Positions 1-6,684 of a stretch of 10,673 bases of DNA are shown one piece after another. The notes beneath the pieces were generated by a model. It was not told the DNA's origin. It saw only the letters and a list, made by a program, of their open reading frames with translations, and did not search any database. How positions within the stretch are numbered: position 1 is the stretch's first letter; each line of letters starts with the position of its first letter. The DNA lies in NCBI GenBank assembly GCA_005889285.1, contig VBFF01000091.1, positions 1-10,673 of the forward strand. Reading direction: 5' to 3'. The position numbers were made by a program, and so were the translations under genes. Source of the stretch: Chloroflexota bacterium (GTDB lineage: Bacteria; Chloroflexota; Dormibacteria; CF-121).

Positions 1-13
1 TGACAGGGGTCAT
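1..13 (-). CDS. Start of a further gene after E1 beta (possible E2 acyltransferase), partial
   Basis: On the minus strand an ATG at 13-11 overlaps the TGA of the E1 beta gene (12-10) in an ATGA arrangement, and the frame stays open to the window edge, reading Met-Thr-Pro-Val. The same stop/start overlap is used at two other junctions in this window. In known pyruvate and acetoin dehydrogenase operons the gene after E1 beta is usually the lipoyl-bearing dihydrolipoamide acyltransferase (E2), so that is the natural guess. Only four codons are visible, no Shine-Dalgarno is evident, and the identity is pure inference. Confidence 0.4.
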
Positions 14-984
14 CGCATTGATTTTCGCACGGTCTCGATGATCCGTTCGACCGATGGCATTGCGACGTCCTCGAGCACGTCGGCCGCGGGCAGCGGCACG
101 TGCGGCGTCGTGATGCGGACGATCGGCCCATCCAGGTCGTCGAAGCACTCGTCGGCGGCGATCGAGGCGATTTCGGCCCCCCAACCGCAGAGTCGCGGGT
201 TTTCCTCCACCGTGAAGAGCCGACCGGTCTTGACGATTTCCCCGAGGATCGTCCGGGTATCGAGCGGCACCAGGCTGCGGACGTCAACTACGGTGGCGTC
301 GATGTCCAGGTCTTCGAGTTTTTCCGCGGCCCGCAACGCTCGGGGCACCATCGCCGCCAGCGCCACGATGGTGCAATCTTTGCCGCTCCGAAGCACCTTC
401 GCCGAACCGAGCCGGTCGACATGCTCGCCCTCGGGCACCTCGCCTTTGACGCCGTAGAGGGACTTTTGTTCGAAGAACAGCACTGGGTCAGGGTCGCGGA
501 TGGCCGCGGCCAGCAAGCCCATGGCGTCGGCCGGCGTGGAAGGTGCCACGACCTTCAAGCCGGGGACGGACATGCCCCAGTTCTCGAGGCTCTGCGAGTG
601 CTGGGCGCCGAACCGCGTGCCGCCGCCGTTCGCAGTGCGGATCACGAGCGGGAGAGAAACCTGGCCATCCGTCATGTAGCGCGTCTTGGCCACCTGGTTT
701 GCCACCATGTCCCAGCAGGTCGCGAGAAAGTCCGAGAACATGATCTCGGCCACCGGTCGAAGTCCGGTCATCGCCGCCCCCATCGCGGCGCCAATGATCG
801 CCTGCTCCGAGATCGGCGTATCCCGCACACGCTCGGGGCCGAACCGTTCGAAGAGCCCGACGGTGGCCTTGAAGACCCCGCCCGCGGCGCCCACGTCCTC
901 GCCGATGAAGTAGACCATTGGATCGCGCGCCATCTCCTGGGCGATAGCCGCGGCGATCGCTTCGCGGAAGCTCAGTTCCGCCAC
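10..984 (-). CDS. 2-oxoacid/acetoin dehydrogenase E1 component, beta subunit
   Basis: This is the beta subunit of a heterotetrameric thiamine-diphosphate (TPP) E1, which with the alpha subunit decarboxylates a 2-oxoacid or cleaves acetoin and passes the acyl group to lipoyl-E2 in the cytoplasm. The protein is 324 aa, normal for the family. Recognisable landmarks are GEDVG (28-32), TPISE with the TPP-activating Glu (about 60), AQHSQSLENW (128-137), and the C-terminal transketolase domain with VDVRSLVPLD and a late Thr-Pro-His-Val-Pro-Leu-Pro stretch. I chose the GTG at 984 because GGAGG (995-991) lies 6 nt before it and VAELSFREA is a typical N-terminus; an upstream in-frame GTG at 1005 would add seven unlikely residues. 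The gene overlaps E1 alpha by 13 nt, so the two are translationally coupled. Whether pyruvate, acetoin or a branched 2-oxoacid is the substrate cannot be told from the sequence. Confidence 0.93.
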   Translation of the reverse strand: MAELSFREAIAAAIAQEMARDPMVYFIGEDVGAAGGVFKATVGLFERFGPERVRDTPISEQAIIGAAMGAAMTGLRPVAEIMFSDFLATCWDMVANQVAKTRYMTDGQVSLPLVIRTANGGGTRFGAQHSQSLENWGMSVPGLKVVAPSTPADAMGLLAAAIRDPDPVLFFEQKSLYGVKGEVPEGEHVDRLGSAKVLRSGKDCTIVALAAMVPRALRAAEKLEDLDIDATVVDVRSLVPLDTRTILGEIVKTGRLFTVEENPRLCGWGAEIASIAADECFDDLDGPIVRITTPHVPLPAADVLEDVAMPSVERIIETVRKSMR

Positions 985-1985
985 GCGGCACCTCCATCGC
1001 TCCACACCTGGCGCTCGATCTCGTCCACTCGTGCCGGGGCGCCTTTGCGCGCCTCCTCGGTCGCCGCATCCACCTTCTGCTGGGCGCGGGTATCGATCTC
1101 GTTGACCTCGGCCTCGCCGATGCCGGCGGCGAGCAGCCGTTCGCGATAGCGCTTCACCGGGTCACGGTCGAGCCATTCGCGCACTTCGGCATCCGGCCGA
1201 TACTTGGCGGGGTCGGCGCGCGAGTGACCGCCGTGCCGGTAGGTGAGCGCCTCGACCAATGATGGGCCACCACCCTCGCGAGCCTTGCCGATCGTGTGCC
1301 GCGCCGCCTCATACATCACATCCGCGTCGTTGCCATCGATGAGGATCGGCTGCAGCCCGTAGGCGGCCGCGCGGTCGGCGGCTGGATGCTCGACGGCGGT
1401 TACCGATCGAATCGGCGTGTACTCCATGTACTGGTTGTTCTCGCAGACGAAGACCACCGGCAGTTTCCAGATGACAGCCAGGTTGAGCGCCTCGTGGAAG
1501 GCGCCGATGTTGGTGGTCCCGTCCCCGAAGAAACAGACCGAGACCTGTCCGGACTTGCGAACCTGTGCCGACCAGGCAGCCCCTGCGGCGATCGGCAGAT
1601 GGGCTCCGACGATCGCATAGGAGCCCATCGCGCCATGCTTGACATCCGTCAGGTGCATCGATCCGCCCTTGCCATGGAGCATGCCGTTGCCGCGACCAAG
1701 CAATTCGGCCATGGCGGCCGCCATCGACGCGCCGCGAGCGAGTGTGTGGCCATGGCCGCGATAGGTACAGAAGGTGTAGTCATCGGCGCGCATCGCCACG
1801 GCGTAGCCCGCGGAGATCGCCTCCTGACCGAGCGCGAGGTGGCTGGTGCCGCGTACCAGGTTCTCGAGGAACAACTCGTAGGCGCGCTGCTCGAAATCGC
1901 GCAGCTCGACCATCAGTTGATAGAGCCGCAACCGCGTCGGGCGGTCGACGTCAGCGGCCTGGGGCTTTTGTACCTGGGTGCTCAA
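972..1985 (-). CDS. 2-oxoacid/acetoin dehydrogenase E1 component, alpha subunit
   Basis: This is the alpha subunit of the TPP-dependent E1 enzyme; it carries the diphosphate-binding half of the cofactor site. The 337-aa protein has the classical TPP motif GDG (154-156) ending in NN (183-184), the GMLHGKGGSMHL signature (101-112), and the conserved loop YRHGGHSRADPAKYR (249-263). The length fits the PdhA/AcoA class (about 320-370 aa) rather than the longer branched-chain BCKDH alpha, but this does not settle the substrate. The start is a TTG at 1985-1983 that overlaps the TGA of the upstream M24 gene (TTGA); no good Shine-Dalgarno precedes it, so translation probably depends on coupling. The next in-frame Met (residue 25) would remove a conserved first helix. 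It is followed by E1 beta with a 13-nt overlap. E3 and E2 are not in the window. Confidence 0.94.
   Translation of the reverse strand: MSTQVQKPQAADVDRPTRLRLYQLMVELRDFEQRAYELFLENLVRGTSHLALGQEAISAGYAVAMRADDYTFCTYRGHGHTLARGASMAAAMAELLGRGNGMLHGKGGSMHLTDVKHGAMGSYAIVGAHLPIAAGAAWSAQVRKSGQVSVCFFGDGTTNIGAFHEALNLAVIWKLPVVFVCENNQYMEYTPIRSVTAVEHPAADRAAAYGLQPILIDGNDADVMYEAARHTIGKAREGGGPSLVEALTYRHGGHSRADPAKYRPDAEVREWLDRDPVKRYRERLLAAGIGEAEVNEIDTRAQQKVDAATEEARKGAPARVDEIERQVWSDGGAAWRN
991..995 (-). promoter_or_regulatory. Shine-Dalgarno of E1 beta
   Basis: The minus strand reads GGAGG here, inside the end of the E1 alpha gene, with 6 nt to the GTG at 984. It is the only strong ribosome-binding site near this junction and fixes the E1 beta start at 984 rather than the GTG at 1005. 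Confidence 0.75.
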
Positions 1986-3190
1986 TAGGCGTTCGCGATG
2001 ACCAGTTGCTCGGCGGGAAAGAGGGTGATCACCTCGTGCCCCGTCGCCGTCACCACGATCTCCTCCTCGATACGGGCGGCCGAGTGGCCGTCTGATGCAG
2101 GACAGTAGGTCTCGAGCGCAAAGACCATCCCCTCCTTCAGCTCGACGGGGTGATCGAGCGAGTTGAGGCGGCTGATGATCGGTCGCTCGTGGAGGGCCAG
2201 GCCCAGGCCGTGCCCGAACTGCAGGCCGAAGGCTTCCATCTCACTCTCGAAGCCGAAATCCTGCGCTTTCGGCCAGGCCTTTGCGATCAGGTCGGTGGTC
2301 ACTCCGGGCTTGACCATATCGATTCCGACATCGATCCATTCTCGCGCCTGCCTGTAGGCGTCTCGCTGGCTCTGCGTTGCCCGGCCGACATTGAAGGTCC
2401 GGTAGTAGCAGGTGCGATAGCCGTTGTAGGCCTGGATGATGTCGAAGAAGGCCTGGTCGCCAGGCCGGATGAGGCGATCGGAAAAGACATGTGGGTGCGG
2501 GCTGCAGCGCTCGCCGGAGACGGCGTTGATCGCCTCGACATCGTCGGAGCCCATGTCGTAGAGCTGCTTGTTGGCGATCGCCACGATCTCGTTCTCCCGG
2601 ATGCCCGGCTTCAGCACCTCGTAGATAGTCTGATAGACGCCGTCGACCAGGGCAGCCGACATGCTGAGCAGCGTGATTTCGTCCTGGGACTTGATCTGTC
2701 GCGCATCGAGCATGGCTTGCTGCCCATCGACGACCGTGATGCCGCACTTTTGCAGTGCGAAGATCATCGGCATCTCGGCGATGTCGACGCCGAGTGGCTC
2801 GCCGGCGACGCCGTGCTCGCGCATCAGATCCTTGACGGTGTTCGCGACGTCGTCCGACAGTCCGGCCTCCGGGGCGACCGATCCACGTAACCCGGTCATC
2901 CCCGCCCGCGAGTTCTCCGGCCGCAGCCAGGGCGCGTGCAAGCGATGGGCCTTCGCCGCCGAGCCGAAGTCCCAGAGGATCGGGTCGCCGCCGGGGGTGA
3001 GGAGGGCGAACCGTGCCACCTTGTCCCGGGCCCACTCCCCGATCGTGGTGCTGGTGATGTAGCGGATGTTGTTCATGTCGAAGACCAGCACGGCACCCAG
3101 GCCGGCATTCGCGATCGCCTGGCGCGCGCGCCCCAGCCGGTACTCGTGGAGACGGCGAAAATCGACTCGTTCCTCCCAGTCCACGCTCAT
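1982..3190 (-). CDS. M24/creatinase-fold hydrolase (Xaa-Pro peptidase-like) with an altered metal site
   Basis: The protein has the two-domain 'pita-bread' layout: an N-terminal creatinase-type domain (about residues 10-160, with VLVFDMNNIRYIT at 35-47) and a C-terminal M24 catalytic domain. Numbered from the ATG at 3190 (402 aa), canonical landmarks are PHPH (231-234), FFDII with metal-ligand Asp250, FGHGLGLALHE with His327, ALETY with Glu360 and RIEEE with Glu375. The second Asp ligand, usually in a GYxSDxTRTF-like motif, is replaced by Cys261 (GYRTCYYRTF). Creatinase, DMSP lyase DddP and ectoine hydrolase are non-peptidase members of this fold, so peptidase activity should not be assumed. 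Start choice is uncertain. A TTG at 3253 would overlap the regulator's TGA (TTGA, with GAGG 10 nt upstream) and add 21 residues, but those codons lack the strong G/C third-position bias of the gene. It lies between its likely regulator and the E1 genes in one operon. Confidence 0.88.
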   Translation of the reverse strand: MSVDWEERVDFRRLHEYRLGRARQAIANAGLGAVLVFDMNNIRYITSTTIGEWARDKVARFALLTPGGDPILWDFGSAAKAHRLHAPWLRPENSRAGMTGLRGSVAPEAGLSDDVANTVKDLMREHGVAGEPLGVDIAEMPMIFALQKCGITVVDGQQAMLDARQIKSQDEITLLSMSAALVDGVYQTIYEVLKPGIRENEIVAIANKQLYDMGSDDVEAINAVSGERCSPHPHVFSDRLIRPGDQAFFDIIQAYNGYRTCYYRTFNVGRATQSQRDAYRQAREWIDVGIDMVKPGVTTDLIAKAWPKAQDFGFESEMEAFGLQFGHGLGLALHERPIISRLNSLDHPVELKEGMVFALETYCPASDGHSAARIEEEIVVTATGHEVITLFPAEQLVIANAY

Positions 3191-3249
3191 CCGTCCGGGT
3201 GAAGGGACAGAGGTAACGGTGAACTCCGATTTGGTTCGTGCCACCGGGC

Positions 3250-4332
3250 TCAAGGCTTACGAACCTCGGGCGGGGGTCCGGTCGACTGGCGCACCACCAG
3301 GGTGGGAGCGAGGCGGCGTGACGGGGGCTGCCGGGTCGATGAGTTGAGCAAGTCCAGAACCATGTCGGAGGCCGCGCGCCCAGCTTCCTCGAGCGGTTGG
3401 CGGATGGTGGTCAGCGCCGGGACCAAACGCTCGAGATTGAGTATGTCGTGATAGCCGATGATCGATACGTCCCGGGGACAGCTCATGCCGCGCTCGTCCG
3501 CCACGGTCATCGCGCCGAGTGCCATGAGATCGTGGTGGGCGAAGATGCCGGTCGGTCGCACGCGTTTGCTAGTGAGCAGCAGACGCATCAGGCGGCGCCC
3601 GTCGTCGGCGTTCCCCAGCGGTGCAGTTGAGCGGACGATGACCTCGGTAGCCCCCGCCGCCGCGATCGCCTTACTGAACCCCTGGGCGCGTTGGGATAAG
3701 GAAAGAACGTCGGCCGGGCCCCGGAGCTGCGCCACCCGCCGATGCCCGAGGGCGAGAAGGTGTTGCGCGGCCAGCCTACCGCCAAGCAGGTCGTCGTTGG
3801 TGCAGGAGGGCAGGCGGATGCCGGGCACGTTCTGGAGCGCAAGTACCATGGGGATCCCGTGCCCACTGAACCGGCGGAGAATGCGGACGTCTCCGACGCG
3901 GCCGGCTGTGAGGATGATGGCGTCGACCCGGCGGCTCAGCAGGTGGTTGAGTATCCGCTCGAGGCGCGAGGAATCATCCTGCGTCTCGGCGAAAAGCGGC
4001 ATGAATCCCGCCGGTTCGAGCCGGCTCGCGATCCCGCGCAGCACTGGGGCGATCGACGGGTTCCCGAGGTCGGCGACAACCGCGGCGACGGTCTGGGTGC
4101 GACCGCGCTTCAGGCCGGTGGCTACCATGTCCCGCTGGTAACCCATTTTCTTCGCGACCGCCTGGATGTGTTTTCGAGTATCGACGCTCACCCGACGTAC
4201 GGTGGTCGGGTCCAGTGCGCGCGACACCGTCGAATAATGGACGCCGGCCGCGCGCGCCACGTCTTCCAGGGTCACGATGGTCCGTCCCCGGTGCGTGACC
4301 CGGCCCCCCACTTCGCTATCCGTCCCTTCCAT
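3250..4332 (-). CDS. LacI-family transcriptional regulator 1
   Basis: This is a ligand-responsive DNA-binding repressor, 360 aa from the ATG at 4332. The helix-turn-helix is TLEDVARAAGVHYSTVSRAL (21-40), followed by a hinge helix (about 63-78) and a periplasmic-binding-protein-like effector domain with VVADLGNPSIAPVLRGI (85-101) and DVSIIGYHD (288-296). The reading frame is open upstream to 4662, but that part runs through the operator region and is not protein-like. A GTG at 4275 (giving VTLEDVARAAG as N-terminus) is an alternative start closer to the family's usual length. The gene heads the minus-strand operon with the M24 enzyme and the E1 subunits. The paired palindromes at 4430-4447 and about 4464-4479 upstream make autoregulation, and control of that operon by a pathway metabolite, the likely arrangement (inference). 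Confidence 0.93.
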   Translation of the reverse strand: MEGTDSEVGGRVTHRGRTIVTLEDVARAAGVHYSTVSRALDPTTVRRVSVDTRKHIQAVAKKMGYQRDMVATGLKRGRTQTVAAVVADLGNPSIAPVLRGIASRLEPAGFMPLFAETQDDSSRLERILNHLLSRRVDAIILTAGRVGDVRILRRFSGHGIPMVLALQNVPGIRLPSCTNDDLLGGRLAAQHLLALGHRRVAQLRGPADVLSLSQRAQGFSKAIAAAGATEVIVRSTAPLGNADDGRRLMRLLLTSKRVRPTGIFAHHDLMALGAMTVADERGMSCPRDVSIIGYHDILNLERLVPALTTIRQPLEEAGRAASDMVLDLLNSSTRQPPSRRLAPTLVVRQSTGPPPEVRKP

Positions 4333-4429
4333 GCCCCAGGCGTTCGACGCCTTGTCCAACGTTAACCGGTTGTAAAGCGCTCTGGGTGAGCCGTTGCGGA
4401 CCGCCACCCGCCCGCGAAACCGCCGGTCC

Positions 4430-4447
4430 CCGCCAAACGTTTGGCGG
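4430..4447. promoter_or_regulatory. Perfect 18-bp palindromic operator (O1), probable LacI-family site
   Basis: CCGCCAAACGTTTGGCGG reads identically on both strands. A central CpG flanked by A/T-rich then G/C-rich arms is the usual architecture of LacI/GalR-family operators. It lies about 98 bp before the start codon of LacI regulator 1, so autoregulation by that protein is the simplest inference. The 12-base core GCCAAACGTTTG is repeated at the neighbouring site. Confidence 0.8.
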
Positions 4448-4463
4448 CGGTGCGGTTTGTCCT

Positions 4464-4479
4464 CGCCAAACGTTTGACA
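4464..4479. promoter_or_regulatory. Second operator copy (O2) for regulator 1
   Basis: CGCCAAACGTTTGACA repeats the left arm and core of O1 exactly (CGCCAAACGTTTG); the right arm departs from symmetry at 4477 and 4479. Its centre is 33 bp from the centre of O1, about three helical turns, so two dimers would sit on roughly the same face. It overlaps the TTGACA of the plus-strand promoter candidate and lies in the spacer of the weak minus-strand candidate. Confidence 0.7.
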
Positions 4480-4502
4480 GATCAAAGCTCGACGGCTAGC
4501 AT
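4474..4502 (+). promoter_or_regulatory. Sigma-70-like promoter pointing away from regulator 1
   Basis: TTGACA (4474-4479) is followed by exactly 17 nt and TAGCAT (4497-4502; 4 of 6 matches to TATAAT). It overlaps operator O2. No protein gene follows on the plus strand: a transcript would enter the tail of the oxidoreductase gene from the antisense side. Because the TTGACA partly arises from the operator sequence, the match may be accidental. Confidence 0.4.
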
Positions 4503-4580
4503 GGCGCTCAGCGAGGGGGTCGCTCGACGCTCTCCCCGCGTTCCACGGCGGCGAAGGGGGCGGCGATACGGATGCCGGCG

Positions 4581-4613
4581 CAGAGCGGCTATCTGTAGCG
4601 CCGCTCCGCTCTG
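4581..4613. terminator. GC-rich hairpin after the oxidoreductase gene (possible terminator)
   Basis: CAGAGCGG (4581-4588) and CCGCTCTG (4606-4613) can form an 8-bp perfect stem; an alternative stem uses AGCGGC (4584-4589) with GCCGCT (4600-4605). It begins 36 nt past the minus-strand stop codon at 4649. There is no T-run on either side, so it is at best a factor-assisted terminator or an mRNA-end stabiliser. Confidence 0.5.
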
Positions 4614-4648
4614 GGTGGAGGCGGGGTGTGGCTCCCGATGCGTGGTCG

Positions 4649-5593
4649 CTAACCCGCTTCAAGGCCGTCCGACACCTGGCGCCCTTCGGGCTCGAGCTCG
4701 AGCTGGGCAGCGCGCGCCTCGAGTTCGAGGAGCGCCGCGAAATCGACGTCTCCGAGACCGTTTCCGATCAGGCTGACGACGATCTGGTGAGTCAGGGCCG
4801 CCACCGGCAGCGGCACGTTGAGCCCGCGCGCGGCATCCAGCCCCAGCTCGAAGTCCTTTCGCAGCAAGTGGCCCGTGAAGGTCGGCGTGAAGTCGAGGTT
4901 GACCAGCGCCGGCGTCTTGTAGCGGCTGAACGTCGAGCCCATCACGCTGCCGTTGATGAACTCGAGGTAGTCCGAGCGCGCGATGCCGCCGCGCTCCGCG
5001 AGGACCGTGGTCTCGGCGAGGATCTGTGTGACCACGCCCAGGATGAGGTTGTGGCAGATCTTGACCAGGCGAGCCGCCTCGCCCTCGCCGACGTAGGTCA
5101 CCGTTCGGCCGAGCATCTCCAAGTAGGGCAGTGCCTGCTCGAAGGCCGGACGCGGTCCCGACACCGCCAGGCTCAGCTTGCCGGCGCGCGCCACCTTCGG
5201 GTTGCCGCTCACCGGCGCCGCAAGCAGCGCCGAACCCAGCGCCGCCGCCTTCTCGCGGATCGCCTGGGAAACGTCCATCGACACCGTCGAGGTGTCGATC
5301 ACCAGCGAGGGGACCCGTTGGCCGTTCGCCAGCAAGCCCTGCCCGCCGGTCATCACCTCGGCGAAGTCTTCGGATCCGGCGACGGAGGTGATGACGATGT
5401 CGCGATCGCCCAGATCCGCCGGCCGATCGACGATGCGCGCGCCCCGCTTCGCCAGCGGCTCAGCCTTGCTGCGGGTGCGGTTGTAGACCGTCAGGTCACA
5501 GCCCTGCTCCAGCAGGCGCGCCGCGAGCACCGATCCCATCCGTCCGGTGCCGATCCAGCCGAGTGTCAGGGGCTGCGGTTTCGCGGTGGTCAT
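4649..5593 (-). CDS. NAD(P)-dependent beta-hydroxyacid dehydrogenase (3-hydroxyisobutyrate dehydrogenase family)
   Basis: The 314-aa protein matches the beta-hydroxyacid dehydrogenase family, which oxidises 3-hydroxyisobutyrate, tartronate semialdehyde and similar 3-hydroxy acids reversibly with NAD(P). The N-terminal Rossmann domain has LGWIGTGRMGS (11-21, GxGxMG). The substrate motif is APVSGNPKVARAGKL (126-140). The catalytic Lys is probably K178 in VKICHN, equivalent to KxxNN, and the C-terminal helical domain carries LLRKDFELGLDAA (243-255). Compared with 3-hydroxyisobutyrate dehydrogenases recalled from memory, the stretch between GEGEAA and KICHN seems about three residues longer and the first Asn of KxxNN is His. 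Translation starts at an ATG overlapping the TGA of LacI regulator 2 (ATGA), with no separate ribosome-binding site, so it is coupled to that regulator. The substrate is unknown. Confidence 0.9.
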   Translation of the reverse strand: MTTAKPQPLTLGWIGTGRMGSVLAARLLEQGCDLTVYNRTRSKAEPLAKRGARIVDRPADLGDRDIVITSVAGSEDFAEVMTGGQGLLANGQRVPSLVIDTSTVSMDVSQAIREKAAALGSALLAAPVSGNPKVARAGKLSLAVSGPRPAFEQALPYLEMLGRTVTYVGEGEAARLVKICHNLILGVVTQILAETTVLAERGGIARSDYLEFINGSVMGSTFSRYKTPALVNLDFTPTFTGHLLRKDFELGLDAARGLNVPLPVAALTHQIVVSLIGNGLGDVDFAALLELEARAAQLELEPEGRQVSDGLEAG

Positions 5594-6642
5594 CGAAGTT
5601 TCGCACCGATGGTCGGGAGCCGGGGCTCATCGCCCGCGCCGGCAGCTGTCGATCCCCGCACGATCAGTTCGGGGTTGAAGATCACGCGTCGGCGGCTCGG
5701 TTCGCCGGTCTCGACCTGCTCCAGCAGCAGCCTCGCCGCCGCCGACCCGAAATCGTGAATCGGAACGTGGACGGTCGTGAGCGCCGGCACCATCCGGCTC
5801 GCCAGGGGGATGTCGTTGTAGCCGACGATGGCCACGTCCTGCGGGATTCGCAAGCCCATCCGCCGGGCCGCGCCGAACGCGCCAACCGCCGTCATGTCGG
5901 TGACGGCGAAGATCGCCGTCGGGCGATCATCGAGTGAGAGGAGCTGCTGGGCCGCGCGCGCGCCGCCCTCCTCCGTGTAGCCCGATTCGATGACGAGGCG
6001 CGGATCGGTGCTGAGCCCGCGCTCGCTGAGCGCGGCCAGGTATCCGCGCCGGCGGAGCACCCCGGTGCTGACCGTGGCCTTACCCGCGAGGTGACCGATG
6101 CGCTCGTGGCCGAGGGCGGCGAGATGAGCGGTCGCGAGGCGAGCGCCGACCACGTCATCGGATCCGACGAACGGGTCGTGAGCCTGGTCGCTGTAACGGT
6201 TGACGAGGACGTAGGGAATGCGCTGCTGCCGGAGCCAGCGTACGGCTGGATCTTTGAGGAAGCTACTGGCCAGGATGACGCCGTCCACCTGCCGAGCGTG
6301 GAGGCTCTGAAGGTGTGAGCGCTGCCGCTCGGGGCTGCCGTCCGTATTGCAGAGCAACACGTTATAGCCGTGGGGTGAGGCGCCATCCTCGACGCCGCGG
6401 AAGAGCGCGGCGAAGAAGGGATTGGTAATGTCGGGGATGACGACCGCGAGCACCAGGGTCTGGCGTAGCTTGAGACCTCGGGCCACGCCGTTCGGGCGGT
6501 ATTCCGTTTCGCGGAGCAGTTCCTCGATCCGCTGCCGGGTGACCGGGGCGATGCGCTGGCCAGGGTCGTGGTTGGCGACCCGCGAGATGGTGGAGGGATG
6601 GACATGGGCGCGCGCGGCCAGCTGCTTCAACGTCACCGGCAT
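5590..6642 (-). CDS. LacI-family transcriptional regulator 2
   Basis: This 350-aa repressor-type regulator has the N-terminal helix-turn-helix VTLKQLAARAHVHPSTISRV (3-22), the hinge YRPNGVARGLKLRQT (48-62), and an effector-binding domain starting VLAVVIPDITNPFFAALFRG (64-83) and ending with DVAIVGYNDIPLASRMVPAL (269-288). All canonical family landmarks are present. The ATG at 6642 is preceded by GAGG (6654-6651) with 8 nt spacing. The gene is divergent from the ABC importer and overlaps the downstream dehydrogenase by 4 nt. The palindrome at 6686-6701 lies between both start codons and inside both predicted promoters, which points to joint control of itself, the dehydrogenase and the importer in response to the imported compound (inference). 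Confidence 0.95.
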   Translation of the reverse strand: MPVTLKQLAARAHVHPSTISRVANHDPGQRIAPVTRQRIEELLRETEYRPNGVARGLKLRQTLVLAVVIPDITNPFFAALFRGVEDGASPHGYNVLLCNTDGSPERQRSHLQSLHARQVDGVILASSFLKDPAVRWLRQQRIPYVLVNRYSDQAHDPFVGSDDVVGARLATAHLAALGHERIGHLAGKATVSTGVLRRRGYLAALSERGLSTDPRLVIESGYTEEGGARAAQQLLSLDDRPTAIFAVTDMTAVGAFGAARRMGLRIPQDVAIVGYNDIPLASRMVPALTTVHVPIHDFGSAAARLLLEQVETGEPSRRRVIFNPELIVRGSTAAGAGDEPRLPTIGAKLR

Positions 6643-6655
6643 GGTCGCGCCCTCA

Positions 6656-6684
6656 TTGACAATCCTTTGGCCCCTGCCTAAGAT
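6656..6684 (+). promoter_or_regulatory. Promoter of the ABC importer operon
   Basis: A consensus TTGACA (6656-6661), 17 nt, then TAAGAT (6679-6684; 4 of 6 matches to TATAAT). The transcription start is expected near 6691, inside the palindromic operator, giving a leader of about 75 nt before the binding-protein ATG at 6765. Confidence 0.75.

Larger units (their letters stand above)
4333..4648. other. Intergenic control region between the oxidoreductase gene and regulator 1
   Basis: This 316-base stretch holds no convincing gene. It carries the 3' side of the oxidoreductase transcript (hairpin at 4581-4613), a plus-strand promoter-like pair (4474-4502), and two CpG-centred palindromes. For the minus-strand operon I find only a weak promoter candidate: TTGATC (4485-4480), 18 nt, then GACAAA (4461-4456). 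That would put operator 2 in its spacer and operator 1 just downstream. A third partial motif, CCAACGTTAACCGGTTG (4356-4372), contains two short overlapping palindromes and may be a degenerate operator. Confidence 0.6.

Noticed and set aside
4581..4613. A classical rho-independent terminator
   Set aside because: The stem is good, but no run of T follows on either strand, so it is kept only as a possible terminator or mRNA-stabilising hairpin.
4333..4662. N-terminal extension of about 110 residues on LacI regulator 1
   Set aside because: The frame is open, but it crosses the palindromic operators and promoter-like sequence, is Arg/Ser/Pro-rich and shows no domain. The helix-turn-helix, which is normally at the N-terminus, would be displaced to the middle.
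4628..5758. Long plus-strand reading frame of 376 codons
   Set aside because: It is antisense to the oxidoreductase and the end of regulator 2, which have clear family motifs. The translation is a low-complexity Arg/His/Gln-rich product of high-GC codon structure.
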